Of a stretch of DNA of 64,000 nucleotides, positions 1-10,775 are shown piece by piece. Position 1 is the first letter of the stretch; each line of letters starts with the position of its first letter. A program made the translations under genes and the position numbers. The notes below the pieces were generated by a model that saw nothing but the letters and a program-made list of their open reading frames with translations, was not told where the DNA came from and did no database searches. This DNA is from Symbiodinium natans (Eukaryota > Sar > Dinophyceae > Suessiales > Symbiodiniaceae), in the NCBI GenBank assembly GCA_905221605.1, contig CAJNDS010000757.1, forward strand, positions 1 through 64,000, in the 5' to 3' direction.

Positions 1-27
1 CCCCCCCCCCCCCCCCCCCCCCCCCCC
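1..27. repeat. Poly-C run at window start
   Basis: The window opens with 27 consecutive C. Similar long C or G runs occur at 36018, 48480 and 21630. It may be a real homopolymer or an assembly edge; nothing functional can be read from it. Confidence 0.9.
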
Positions 28-120
28 TCAGTCATAAAAAGAAGCAATCGGCGCCAGGACACCGTGGCCCTCGGCGCCCTCGGCGGATGCTTCCGTGCAG
101 GTAGCTGAGCCGCTTGCGGT

Positions 121-590
121 GGCTCCGGGCGACGCCCGGCGACGTTGGGAGAGGGTTTGGAGGGGTTAGGGTGGATTAGGTTTAGAGGGGGGGGGGGGGG
201 TGCTGGTGGGGTTTAGGGTTTAGGGGGCTGGAGGCTAGGCTTTAGGGTTTCAGGGCTTAGGACTGTCAAAGTTTTAAGGGCTTAGGTTTGTGCGGATTCA
301 GGGGGGGGGGGGGGTTAATTTAAGGGTTTGGGGTTTGGGCGTGCGTATAGCGGATTGGGGCTTTAGGGGTTTAGGCGGTTTGGGGGTTCAGAGCTAAGTT
401 AAAATTTTTTTGGGGTTAGGGTTCCTGTTGTCTCAGGGTGCAGGGTTTAGGGTTTCAGCTCCCCGGTCTATGTTATATTTGGTGAGGGGGATTGGGGTTA
501 AGCTCGGGGTTTGAGGGTTTCGGGGTTCGGGTTATTTTTCTGGGCGTCAGGGTTGGGGTGCTTGGGGTGGAAGTTTCAGGGTCTCCATCC
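121..590. repeat. Degenerate TTTAGGG-type repeats
   Basis: This stretch is G/T-rich, with scattered TTTAGGG, GTTTAGGG and long G runs. I see no gene in it. It resembles the 5' sides of introns elsewhere in the window, so it may be intron sequence. Confidence 0.6.
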
Positions 591-593
591 CAA

Positions 594-1045
594 ACCCCCA
601 AACCCCCAAACCCCCAAACCCCCAAACCCCCAAACCCCCAAACCCCCAAACCCCCAAACCCCCAAACCTCCCAACCCCCAAACCCCCAAACCCCCAAACC
701 CCCAAACCAAACCCCCAAACCCCCAAACCCCCAACAACCAAACCCCCAAACCCCCAAACCCCAAACCCCAAAACCCCCAAACCCCCAAAACCCCAAACCC
801 CCAAAACCCCAAAACCCCAAACCCCCAAACCCCCAAAAACCCCCAAACCCCAAAAATGCAAAACCCCAAAACCCAACCCCAAACCCCAAACCCGCAAACA
901 CCCAACCCCAAACCCCAAACCCCAAACCCCAAACCCCAAACGCCAAACCCCAAACCCCAAACCCTAAACCCTAAACCCCAAACCCCAAACCCCAAACCCC
1001 AAACCCCAAACCCTAAACCCTAAACCCCAAACCCCAAAACCCTCC
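594..1045. repeat. CCCCCAAA then CCCCAAA tandem array
   Basis: The array starts with an 8-base unit (AAACCCCC) and passes into a 7-base unit (AAACCCC), then into CCCTAAA near 960-1030. Open frames across it on both strands encode only low-complexity Pro/Asn/Lys or Gly/Phe/Trp repeats and are not genes. It is a variant expansion of the telomere-type 7-mer. Confidence 0.9.
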
Positions 1046-1433
1046 TCACGCACCTCAAAGGAGGTGACAGAGACCCTGAGCATGCCGTACACTCACGAAG
1101 ACCAGCGGCGGCGATGTCTGGCCGCCGGGCTTCGACTTTGTGTTACTCTCTTTTCAGGGTTTAGGATTCAGGGGTGTTTAGGGTTTAGGGTTTAGGGCTA
1201 GGGTTTAGGGTTTGGGCCTAGGGTTTCGGGTTTAGGGTTTAGGGTTGAGGGTTTAGGGGTTTGGGGGGTTTGGGGGGTTTAGGGGGCTTGGGGGGTTCAG
1301 GGGGTTCAGGGGGTTTAGGGGGTTCAGGGGGTTTAGGGGGTTTAGGGGGGTTTAGGGCGTTTAGAGGGCTTGGGGGGTTTAGGGGCTTTAGGGGCTTTAG
1401 GGGGTTCAGAGGCTAAAGCCCTAGGCCTCTGAG
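1046..1433. repeat. Short unique segment then TTTAGGG variants
   Basis: Bases 1046-1155 are non-repetitive and open in two plus frames, so they could hold an exon (one frame reads KGGDRDPEHAV), but no splice-phase support was found. From about 1158 to 1420 the sequence is TTTAGGG, then GGGGTTTAG and GGGGGTTCA variants. Confidence 0.5.
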
Positions 1434-1487
1434 CCAAAGGAAGAATGCCACCAGAACGCGCTGACGCAGCTGAAAGATTTGCAAGAG
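1434..1487 (+). CDS. Gene A candidate exon, coiled-coil type
   Basis: A 54-nt open segment lies between an AG at 1431-1433 and a GT donor (GTACCT) at 1488. It reads PKEECHQNALTQLKDLQE, which is hydrophilic and heptad-like. It sits after TTTAGGG variants and before CCCTAAA-like DNA, so its flanks are less typical than those of later exons. It is phase 0 at both ends. Assignment to gene A is inferred from the matching character of the next exon. The protein family is not recognised. Confidence 0.4.
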
Positions 1488-1780
1488 GTACCTTCGTCTG
1501 CACATGGTGACACGGCTTGGGACCTACACCCCCTCACCCCCCTGAGCCCTCAAACCCCATATCCTTCCAAACCTAAGCCCTTAACCCGAAGCCCCAAGCC
1601 CATCTAAGCCCGAAATTCTATATCCGAAGCCCTAAGCCCACAGGCGCTCGTGCCCTAGCCCTAAACCCTGAGCCTGGTCGCTAGGGGTTTAGGGTTTAGG
1701 GCTTAGGGTTTAGGGTTTCGGGTTTAGGGTTTATTGTTTAGGGTTTAGGGTTTAGGACCCCATCAGCCCTAAACCTTGAG

Positions 1781-1834
1781 GAGCAACTTCGCGAGTTGCG
1801 CAACTTGCAGCAGATGCAGCTGCAGGCACTTTCT
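1781..1834 (+). CDS. Gene A candidate exon, Gln/Leu coiled coil
   Basis: A 54-nt segment follows an AG acceptor (CCTTGAG) and precedes a GT donor (GTGAAAG). It reads EQLRELRNLQQMQLQALS, a clear coiled-coil heptad pattern. It is phase 0 at both ends and so can join directly to 1434-1487. CCCTAAA-type sequence lies just upstream and TTAGGG downstream, as for most exons here. Confidence 0.45.
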
Positions 1835-3925
1835 GTGAAAGTATTAGGGCTTAGGTCTTAGGGTTGTTACATGGTCCCTTAGTATGGGCCCTTAAAGGAG
1901 TACCCCCCGCCCAATATACCCCGTACATACCCTATACAGTATACAAATTAGGGGCCCACGCATCAGAACGCTTGAAAGGAGGTAACATATTAAGGGCCGA
2001 TGAAACTACCCTTAGATTAGGGTTGCTTTGGGCTGCTCCAACTGCTCTTCATGGGGTTCTGCCTTGGACCTTTAGGGTTGTACCCTTGGGTTTGGGAGTA
2101 TAAGGGCCTTCTCAGGAGTATATTGAGGGGAACCTTTAGGGGTACAACCTTCCTACACCCTAATTAAACCCTAAACCCTAAACCCTAAACCCTAAACCCT
2201 AAACCCTAAACCCTAAACCCCAAATAAACCTCAAGTAAACCCTAAACCCCCAAACCCCGAGCCTGGAGGCCCTGAGTCCGGGCCCGCACTTTTGCAAAGA
2301 ATCACCCTTGGATTCCTGCACTGCAAGCCCCACAAACCCCAACACAAGGGCTCAGGGTTCAGGGTTTAGGGTTTAGGGTTTAAGGTTTAGGGTTTAGGGT
2401 TTAAGGTTTAGGGTTTAGGGTTTAAGGTTTAGGGTTTAGGGGCCGACCTTTTTCCTATATACCCGTATATATATATATATATGTATATGTATGTATGTAG
2501 GAACACCTCCGTCAAGGGACTCCATAGGGACCCGACTTCCCAAAACCCTTGTCGGAGGGAACTTCCGTCCCTAACACATAGCCCGTTAGAATGACCAAAC
2601 CCTATGTTAGGGTTTAGGGTGTAGGGTTTAGGGTTTAGGGTTTAGGGAAAGGCTTATTCCCGGCTAAGGGGGGCCTGCAGCAAGAGATTTAAAATTCGCG
2701 CAACCGGTTCTGGTCTGAGTTTCAGGTCCAGGGATGTAGGGTTTGGGGGTTTGGTAGGGGTGCAGGGCTGAGGGGTTTGGGGTTGTAGGGGTTAGGGGGT
2801 TAGGAGTTTGGGGTTGGGGGTTTTGGAGGGATTAGCACGTTTGGGGTTGTGTAGCTGAGGGGGTGGCTTCGGGTCTGCTTAGACTTCAAGCTATAGAGAT
2901 TTAGCGCCTTAGACTTAGACTTCAAGCTATAGAGTTTAGCGACTTTCTAGAGATCCCTTCAGGAGGCAAGGGGATACCCCAGACCCCACAGCCTCAACTT
3001 TCAGACCTCAACTTCCCAAAACACTAAACCCCTAAACCCCTAGACCCCTAAACCCCTAGACCCCTAAACCCCTAAACCCCTAGACCCCTAGACCCCTAGA
3101 CCCCTAAACCCCTAAACCCCTAAACCCTAGACCCCTAAACCCCTAAACCCTAAACCCTATACCCTATACCCTAAACCCTAAACCCTAAACCCTAAACCCT
3201 AAACCCTAAACCCTAAACCTATCGAGGCTTCAGAGTTTTGGGGCTCAGGCCCAAGCCCTGCGGACAGGTCACGGCCTTGGCTCCGCGCAGTGGACCGGCC
3301 GCGGAGGAGTCAGAGCCGCCTGGGCTGCGGGTTTAGGGTTTAATGTTTAGGGTTTAGGGTTAGGGGTTTAGGGTTAGGGGTTTAGGGTTTGGGGTTTAGG
3401 ATTTGGGGTTTTTAGGGTTAGGGGTTTGGTGGGTTTGGGGTTGAGGGTTTAGGGTTGCGGGTTGGTTCGCTGGGCCTCTTTTGGGTCTCTGCTGCAAGGT
3501 ACCACTATCACTTGTTTTGCCGCTATGCCTGCTATATCATTCGGGTGTAGGGTTGAGGGGCTTAGGGTTTAGGGTTTGGGGCTTAGGACTCTTATCCTGA
3601 TTGCTGCTGTGAGGTATTCCCTGTAGTTTAGGAGTTGAGGGTTTAGTGCTTAGGGTTTAGGGTTCACAGCTCAAGTGGATACGGGCTTGACGCGCACGAG
3701 GTTCACGGGTACTAGCATACAGGACTCAGGGTCTCGGGCTTATTTACTACGGACCTCAACGCTACACCCTACACCCTAAACCCCTCAACATTTCAAGTAA
3801 GCCCGCCAAACCCTGAACCCTAAACCCTAAGCCCTACGCCCTACACCTGAAACCCCTGCACCCTACCCCTACAACCCTAAACCCTAAACTCTTAACCTTC
3901 ACCCCGAAACCCCCTACACCCACAG
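1835..3925. repeat. Repeat-filled intron-like stretch
   Basis: The stretch holds CCCTAAA arrays (2166-2220, 3015-3215), TTTAGGG arrays (2350-2440, 2610-2645, 3333-3470), an AT dinucleotide patch at 2465-2500 and unique pieces at 1860-2160, 2640-2730, 2830-2960 and 3230-3330. A possible exon at 3267-3330 (after CTCAG, before GTTTAGGG) is open in all three plus frames and cannot be assigned. Confidence 0.5.
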
Positions 3926-3976
3926 CCAGGCTTCTCAGCCCCCTGGCCAACTCGCCTGGGGAAGCTCCTGCGGAAG
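3926..3976 (+). CDS. Gene A candidate exon, Pro/Ala-rich
   Basis: The segment follows a CACAG acceptor and ends at a GT donor (GTGCGG). In the only frame free of stops beyond the exon it reads RLLSPLANSPGEAPAE. CCCTAAA repeats lie upstream and TAGGTAGGG repeats downstream, the usual polarity. The phase is 1 at both ends and has not been joined to a neighbour, so this is tentative. Confidence 0.3.
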
Positions 3977-3999
3977 GTGCGGCTCCCAGGAGCCCTGAA

Positions 4000-4440
4000 T
4001 GTGTAGGAGGTAGGGTCTAGGTAGGGTCGTAGGGTTCGGTAGGGGGTGAGGGTTTGGGTAGGGTACAGCAGGGTCTCGGTAGGGTTTAGGGAGGGATCTA
4101 GGTAAGGTTGGGTAGGGTTTAGGTAGGGTTCAAGCTTCGGCAGGGTCTAGGTATGGTTTAGGTAGGGTTTTTGGGTAATGTTTAGGGGGTTTTTAGGGTC
4201 TATAGGGTTCGTGGAGTTAGGTAGGGTTTTTGGGCGTTTGTACGGTTTGGGGGTTTGGTTTGCAGGGCATAGGTAGGGTTCATATTGTTCAGGCAGGGTT
4301 TTTCGTGTTTAGGGAGGGTGTTTAGAGTTTACAGGGTTTATAGGGTCCACAGCGTTTATCGGGTTTACAGAATCTACAGGGTCTACGGGGGTCAGTCCAA
4401 AAACCCAAACCCTAAGCCTTAATCTCCCCAAACCCTAAAC
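4000..4440. repeat. GTAGGGTTTAG-type degenerate repeats
   Basis: The stretch is dominated by degenerate TAGGTAGGG and TTTAGGG motifs with no open frame of note. It forms the left edge of the unique block at 4450-6560. Confidence 0.6.
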
Positions 4441-4449
4441 CTTACCCCT

Positions 4450-6560
4450 AAACTAAACACGAGACGCCTCAACCTGGTTGTGCACTGCTGGTGAAGTACG
4501 AAGAGAGGATTGCCCGAGAGATCGGAGCCGATGTCGCCACTGGCGAGACATTCGGTCAGGATCCAGGCTTCGGGGAACCCTTGGGCGACTTCTTCGCGAT
4601 TTGATCGACTTCTTCCTTGCGGCGTTTCGCAGGTTGGGTATGAGGCTATCGGGATTAGGAAGACTGACGGTATGGATGCCAAGCGGGTTACCAAGCTTGC
4701 CGTTTTCATTGGCGTGGTGATTTGTGAAGCAGCTACAGGTCGTAGAGTCGTTAGAGGACATGAGGATCCCACTTAAGATGTCAATTTCAGTTGGTATTTC
4801 AATTGGCCCGACCCGAGGCCCAGCTTGATGGCCCAGCTGCGGCCCAGCTACAGGAACCTCTATGCCAGGCTCGAATTACTCATTGCCTAGGCCTGTCCAG
4901 AAATCCGCCCAGAAAAAGGCTTCACGGCTCCGAAGATGGCTTGTTCAGCTTTGGAGCCGTGATCTGGACGCTGCTGAGCGGGGGGAATGCCGGCGAGGCG
5001 CAAGTGTTTGTTCATCTTCTGCGCGCCCTTCAAAATGCGCGCAATCTGAATGCAGGAGCGGCCACAACCTGTCATCTGCGACTGGATGGCGCCCCCCAGC
5101 TTCAGCAACGCCAGGCGCTGCCTTGAAGTTGCTGAAGAGGCAGGTCTCTTGTTTTATTTTTAAGTTTCTTCTTTCTGCTCCCGCTTTCAATCTCTGTCTC
5201 ACATCTTTTGGCAGCGTCCGGGGCCGCTCTCTGGACCAGATCGTTGATCTCCGCATGTTTGTGTTGTTTCGTGTGCTCCACACGATTTGCGAGGCTTCTC
5301 GTGGCATGTGTTCGCTCCATGTTTGTTCTGATGTCCTGGACCAAAGTGCAAGTCAGGTCCGTGTGTTTGCCTGTCCTTATCCAGATGGATTTTATGATCA
5401 CGAGCCTTGCCCGGCAACCCTACAGCGCAAGCCCAACACGTGTGCGCAGCTACGTGGCGGGAAGCCTGCGTGAAAGTCTTTTGAAACATTATCAAACTCA
5501 GAGCTGGCGCAAATCATCAAGATGCCCCGTACCCTGACAACACTTTCCGTGCAATGCCAGGACTTCAGGCCCTGAGTTCCCGTACGCCCTCCTTTCCTGT
5601 CCTTCCCTTCAAGCCAATGACGCAGGTCCTGGGTTCCTGTTTTATGTCGCAAGGTGCGTTCGCCGTCGTCATCGTCGGTGAGCGCAGGGTTAGGCAAGTT
5701 CTTGTAACCCCAGTCACGCCAGGAGATGATGCCTTTTAGGAGTCTTTTAGGGTGGCAATGGCGGGCTTGGCGCGCCCGCGCCTCGTCAAACTTTTTGCGA
5801 ACATCTCCGACGACGACGGCGACGTCGTGGAGAGAGTGATGGAGAAAGACTGAGAAGACTGTGCAGGTGGGGATGAAGAAGCGCCGGTTTTGAGGGTGCA
5901 ACGCTACAGACATGCTGTGGCTGAGTCTGCAGTGAGCCACCGCCAGATTCCACAGAAGCCTTTCAGAAGACCTCAGCAAAGAAATGCCCCCTCTTCCACC
6001 CCTTTACTCGGGCTCAAGCAGTCGGCGCTTGCCCTACGCGCGGAAATGCTTCTGCAGAGATCCGGCCGCAATTGCGATAGAATGTCTGGGAGAAATCGCG
6101 CCGTTGCCGCTCGCAAACACATCTCCTGACTCCTGGTTCACAGTGTGGCCCAGGACATCCAAGGGAGCACGCAGCGCACGCCGTGCCACCAGCAGCGACG
6201 CGCCCTCCTGGTTACAAACCGACCCGGGGTGTCGAAAGGAAGGAACGCTGCGTTCGGAACCCGAAGCGCGTCCTAGGAGAAATCGCACAATCGCGCACAA
6301 ATGGAACACTTTACTTGATGCTACGGGATAAGTAGTAAGAAGTTCACGCTAAAACGTATACATGCTCCCTCGCGCAGCTGTATGTGTGGCGTGCGCTGAA
6401 CGACGCCAAAACAGAACTGTTGCGCGCGGAGTGCACGCGGCCATAACAGCAAACAAAAACCTAAGATGTAGCCCTAAAGCGTTCAAGCCCTCAAGCCTTC
6501 CCACCCTGAGGCCGCAAGCATCTAGCTCTACAGACTCTCAGATTGGGGGGGGGGGTCGCC
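4450..6560. other. Unique 2.1-kb coding-like block, strand unresolved
   Basis: This is the longest non-repetitive block in the first 26 kb. Long open frames occur on both strands. On minus, 6034-6309 contains GASLLVARRALRAPLDVLG, 5398-5979 contains RLLKGIISWRDWGYKNLPN, 5102-5401 is basic and hydrophilic and contains NMERTHATRSLANRVEHTK, and 4419-4772 contains NREEVAQGFPEAWILTECLA. On plus, 4470-4605 reads VKYEERIAREIGADVATGET and 4645-4776 contains YEAIGIRKTDGMDAKRVTKL. The frames do not join simply. It may be a multi-exon gene on minus, or an old retroelement. No family is recognised. Confidence 0.35.
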
Positions 6561-6574
6561 TGGTACAAGTCGGG

Positions 6575-7480
6575 TCTAGGGTTTAGGGTTTAGGGTTTAG
6601 GGTTTCGGGGCGTTGGGGCGTCCGGCACACGCCTCTGGTCCACCCCGAGGCGCGCGCTGCGCCTTGGGCGACCGTGCTCGTCGGCTGCGGGCGGAGGGCT
6701 CCGAGGCCCGACGGTGGCAGGGTTTAGGGTTTAGGGTTTGGGGTTTAGGGTTTAGGGCTTAGGGTTTGGGGCTTAGGTGTTTTGGGGTTTTAGGGCTTAG
6801 GGTTTTTTAGGCGTTTTTTTTGTTTGGGGGGGGGGAAACTGCACCCCTGAGCCTGCTTGAGCTTCATGGGGTTTTAGGTTTAAGGGTTTAGGAGTCGGTG
6901 GTTGCGTTCTCTTCTCGTTTTGCTGTGATTGCACGTGACCTGCAGGCTTTCTGAGGCGCAGTGTCTCCCTAAACCGTAAGCCGTAAACCCCAAATCCGAA
7001 ATCCTGAACATGTGTATGGAGGTTGTTTCAACTTGGGCTCCCTTGTCTCGGGGCCCTTCTCCTGAGAGGTTCAGATTATACAGCGGTAGCTTGAAGTAGA
7101 CCCTTGATCGGATTTAAGTTAAACCCAAAGCCCCAAACCCCACACGTCAACACCCAAACCAGACACCCTAAACCTTAGGGACAACCTGCATATTTTGAGG
7201 GAATTTCGGCTAGCCATGGTTGGCACGTTCTCAGACCGGACTTCGACGGAGACAGCCCGAAGCATAGGGCTTAGGGTCACCCCCCAAACCACCCTAAACC
7301 CGAAACCTTAAACCTGAAACCTCAAACCCTAAACCCTAAACCCTAAACCCTAAACCCTAAACCCTAAACCCTAAACCCTAAATCCTAAACCCTAAACCCT
7401 AAACCCTAAACCCTAAACCCTAAACCCTCTACCCTCGAAACCCGAAACCCTAAACCCTAAACCCTAAACCCTGACCTAGG
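6575..7480. repeat. TTTAGGG and CCCTAAA arrays with short unique spacers
   Basis: TTTAGGG arrays occur at 6577-6605 and 6720-6780, and a CCCTAAA array at 7326-7470. Unique spacers lie at 6606-6718 (GC-rich), 6850-7120 and 7190-7270. The piece at 7235-7258 can read PDFDGDSP, which resembles an RCC1-like motif (xDFGGDSx), but no exon boundaries support it. Confidence 0.5.
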
Positions 7481-7547
7481 AGAATCTTCCCATCACCGTG
7501 GGGGAGGCAGCTTCCCCCGGTCTCCCGATGCATGCATGCGGGCTCCG
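7480..7547 (+). CDS. Possible exon with canonical GTGAAG donor
   Basis: After a CCTAG acceptor the segment reads ENLPITVGEAASPGLPMHAC and ends at GTGAAGAG, a good donor. The upstream flank is CCCTAAA, as expected, but the downstream flank is also CCCTAAA after 40 bases. Its phase does not join the next candidate exon, so it may be chance. Confidence 0.2.
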
Positions 7548-7594
7548 GTGAAGAGTCTGTATTTAGCTGGGGGAGTGACGTCGCAGCCCTGAAA

Positions 7595-7745
7595 CCCTAA
7601 ACCCCAAGACCCTAGACCCTAGACCCTAAACCCTAAACCCTAAACCCTAAACCCTAAACCCTAAACCCTAAACCCTAAACCCTAAACCCTAAACCCTAGA
7701 CCCTAAACCCTAAACCCTAAACCCTAAACCCCAAGACCCTAAACC
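7595..7745. repeat. CCCTAAA array
   Basis: About twenty near-perfect CCCTAAA units, with CCCTAGA and CCCCAAG variants at the edges. This is interstitial, not terminal, since unique DNA flanks it on both sides. Confidence 0.95.
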
Positions 7746-8138
7746 CCAACATGGCGAAGTTAGAGTGCCTTCCTTGTGCCTTCCTTGTGGGGTCCGCATT
7801 TTTGTACTCAGAGTGCTAGTTCAGGGTAAAGGGCACCTTTAAGAAGAAAAAACTGGAACAAGCACACGAAACAGGAGAGAGAAGATAGGTGAACCCCAAA
7901 CCCTAAACCGTGCGTTCCTAAAATTGTTGGTGAGTGTATATACGGCTCCATTTCGAATGCTGGTGAGTGTATATCTGCGGGATACTGGTAATAAAAACCC
8001 CTGCTTCAACATACTCCAGTCTAGTTCCCCTGAGCCCTACGCCGTAAACTCTAAATACCCTAAACCATAAACCCTAAACCCTAAACGCTAAACCCTAGTA
8101 ATCGAGCAGTCCTGCTGACGTAGTGGACACATTTGAAG

Positions 8139-8177
8139 GTGCAGCGCTCGTTGGCAATCGACCGAACGCGGGTGCAG
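8139..8177 (+). CDS. Gene A candidate exon, short
   Basis: A 39-nt segment after TTGAAG reads VQRSLAIDRTRVQ and ends at CAG followed by GATCCT, a GA donor. Phase 0 at both ends lets it join the exon at 9881. CCCTAAA repeats precede it and TTTAGGG repeats follow at 8227. It is short, so a chance match is possible. Confidence 0.35.
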
Positions 8178-8226
8178 GATCCTACCCTAAACGTCTAGGC
8201 CCCAATGTAGGGCCCCAATGAATGAA

Positions 8227-8345
8227 GGTTTAGGGTTTAGGGTTTAGGGTGTAGGGTTTAGGGTTTAGGGTTTAGGGTTTAGGGTTTAGGGTTTAGGGTT
8301 TCGGGTATAGGGTTTAGGGTTTAGGGTTTAGGGTTTAGGGTTTAG
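8227..8345. repeat. TTTAGGG array
   Basis: About seventeen TTTAGGG units, some with single-base changes such as TGTAGGG and TTTCGGG. It lies on the 5' side of the inferred intron after exon 8139-8177. Confidence 0.95.
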
Positions 8346-8349
8346 GGAC

Positions 8350-8452
8350 TTGGTAGCCCAGTGGCAACCTTTTTGTTTCGTTCTGGGTTCCCTGATAAAG
8401 TAACCAACCTCAAGAAGGTACCCTTAGTGTAATATGGTTACTGGGCTACTGA
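8350..8452. mobile_element. MITE-like element, GGTAGCCCAG terminal repeats (copy 1)
   Basis: The left end TTGGTAGCCCAGTGGCAACC is an imperfect inverted copy of the right end GGTTACTGGGCTACTGAG. Internal sequence is short, AT-leaning and non-coding. Related copies lie at 12144-12336 and 58676-59022. A non-autonomous DNA transposon is the simplest reading; no transposase is present. Confidence 0.6.
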
Positions 8453-8619
8453 GGGGATTTGAGTTTAGGGTTTGGGGTTTAGGGCTCGGGGGTTAGGCTA
8501 AGGGTTTGGGTTGTAGGTTTAGGGTTTTGGGGCCTGTGGTTTGGGATCTAGGGCGTGGTATTTGGGGTTTAGGGTTTGGGGTTTGGATTGGGGTTTGGGG
8601 TTTAGGGAGTTTGGTTCAG

Positions 8620-9110
8620 GTTCGGTTAACCTGTGTCGCCAATCACCTACTGTTTTGAGAAGGAATGGTGAGAATCGTGAGAATCATCATAGTGACCATC
8701 GTAGTTGCAACAACAGCAGCAGTTGTTGTAATGTAAGCAGCGGGGTGAACACTTGCTGGGCACGAAGTGGGATCCGGGAGTGCGTTGTGTGCAGGGTAGG
8801 CCTTGCTGGCGCATTGTAGGCATTGCGTTGCTGCAGTTGCATGTTGCTTAACCTGTGTACGTGCGACAGTTGTCCGAGTGTGTCACTGTGTGGGGTCGAG
8901 CGGTCTTGCTCGAGTGACTGCAGTGCCTTCGGACGGCATTCTTGTTTTCCCTCCCTCCCGCCCTGTGTCTGCAGGGGAGCAGTGGTTTGCAGCAGCAGCT
9001 GTGTCGATTTATCAGCATCGGAGCTGATGTCATCTTGTTTCAGAGTTCCTGAGCTCTGTGCGATCCTATAGTAGGACTGCATTCCTTCATCCCTTACAAA
9101 CCATGCAACA
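8620..9110. other. Unique 490-bp stretch, no supported gene
   Basis: Non-repetitive T/G-rich DNA. Frames are open on both strands (minus 8687-9082, 131 codons; plus 8803-9071) but the proteins are rich in Leu/Gln or Cys/Ser and look like chance frames. No splice chain was found. Confidence 0.4.
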
Positions 9111-9300
9111 GTAAGAACACACCCTCCCTCAAATCTTCAAATTCAAAACAACCCTCGCACCCCCCAACCCCAACCCCAAAACCCAAGACCCCAAACCCCA
9201 AAACCCAAACCCCAAACCCTAAACCCCCCAATCAAGAACCCCACACCTTTACACCCTAAAAGTCCCAAAGCCCCCAAGCCCCTAAAACTCCTAGCCCGAA

Positions 9301-9733
<433 letters not shown>

Positions 9734-9880
9734 AAAGCCTGAATCCCAAACCCTAAACCCTAAACCCCAAACCCCAAACCCCAAACCCCAAACCGCAAAC
9801 CCCAAACCCCAAACCCTACACCCTAAACCCTAAATCCTAAACCCTAAACCTCCCCAGATCCCCAATTTCCGTTGATTCAG

Positions 9881-9974
9881 GAGGAGCTCCGCACTCTGCG
9901 CCTGGCGCAGCGCCTGCGCCGTGCCGCCGCCGCCAAACCCGGGGCACCCGGCTCCCCGAGCCAAGCAGGGAAAG
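9881..9974 (+). CDS. Gene A exon, Arg/Leu helix then Ala/Pro linker
   Basis: The exon follows the acceptor GATTCAG and reads EELRTLRLAQRLRRAAAAKP, then GAPGSPSQAGK. It ends at AAAG followed by GCGGGG, a GC donor in phase 1. The next exon at 10685 starts in the matching phase, and codon third positions are strongly GC. CCCTAAA sequence lies upstream and TTTAGGG arrays downstream. The family is not recognised; the first half looks like the end of a coiled coil. Confidence 0.6.
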
Positions 9975-10024
9975 GCGGGGTTTTAGGGTTTCGCGAGGGC
10001 TCTGGAGGGTTTTGTTTGTTCTTG

Positions 10025-10132
10025 GGTTTAGGGTTTAGGGTTTAGGGTTTAGGGTTTAGGGTTTAGGGTTTAGGGTTTAGGGTTTAGGGTTTAGGGTTTA
10101 GGGTTTAGGGTTTAGGGTTTAGGGTTTAGGGA
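10025..10132. repeat. TTTAGGG array
   Basis: Fifteen near-perfect TTTAGGG units about 50 bases after the GC donor of exon 9881-9974. A second array of about eleven units occupies 10241-10322. Confidence 0.97.
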
Positions 10133-10321
10133 AAGCCATGGAAGGCCCAAGAACGAAGCCCATCATCCTTGGGAGAGGCGCACGAGTTCCATGCAAGGTT
10201 TCGGGAATGCTCTAGCCTGGCTTGCCCCTCTGCAGGCCCTAGGGTTTAGGGTTTAGGGTTTAGGGTTTAGGGTTTAGGGTTTAGGGTTTAGGGTTTAGGG
10301 TTTAGGGTTTAGGGTTTAGGG

Positions 10322-10500
10322 TACCTTGGGATGTTCCCCCTTATACTAACAGTCCATAATGGGGATTCTCATAGGGGTAATAATCCCTAGTAAGTATACC
10401 CTTGGGCTACATACCCCCCTTGAACCCCTCCCTTAAGAACCCTATAGTGACCACCTGCAGGCCCTCTACCCTAGTTACATCCGCTTACGGGACCCTGCGC
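10322..10500. mobile_element. Partial MITE-like end (GGGATGTTCCCCC family)
   Basis: Bases 10329-10365 carry GGGATGTTCCCCCTTATACT and continue with ACAGTCC, matching the left end of the complete element at 54798-54896. The right end is not found here, so this copy is truncated or diverged. The sequence that follows (CCCTCCCTTAAGAACC at 10427) also recurs inverted at 63692 and 63832. Confidence 0.45.
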
Positions 10501-10565
10501 CACTGGATTGAGGGTTGAGGGGCTCAGGTTTCAGCCCTCTACCCCTAAACCTTCAACCTTCAACC

Positions 10566-10677
10566 CTAAACCCTAAACCCTAAACCCTAAACCCTAAACC
10601 CTAAACCCTAAACCCTAAACCCTAAACCCTAAACCCTAAACCCTAAACCCTAAGCCCTAAACCCTAAACCCTAAACC
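10566..10677. repeat. CCCTAAA array
   Basis: About sixteen CCCTAAA units immediately upstream of the exon at 10685; the last unit lies within ten bases of the inferred acceptor. Confidence 0.97.
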
Positions 10678-10684
10678 TGGAGAG

Positions 10685-10775
10685 GCCCCTTTCGCTCGCC
10701 CGTGAAGCGCACGGAGCCGCGCTCGCCGTCGCCGAGCCGGCCGCTCTACGACCTGCCTCCAGGGCGGCTGGCCGG
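10685..10775 (+). CDS. Gene A exon, Arg/Ser/Pro-rich
   Basis: Joined to exon 9881-9974 through the split codon, the reading is G then PFRSPVKRTEPRSPSPSRPL and YDLPPGRLAG. All three plus frames happen to be open; this one is chosen because its phase matches both neighbours. It ends at CTGGCCGG followed by GAATTT, a GA donor in phase 2. SP-rich sequence suggests a disordered, possibly phosphorylated region. Function is unknown. Confidence 0.5.

Noticed and set aside
473-1023. Four overlapping open frames of 137-170 codons
   Set aside because: All are translations of the CCCCAAA-type array (poly-Pro/Asn/Lys or Gly/Phe/Trp) and have no unique sequence.
7595-7745. A true chromosome end (telomere)
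   Set aside because: Dozens of arrays in both orientations are embedded in unique DNA with genes on both sides; these are interstitial repeats.
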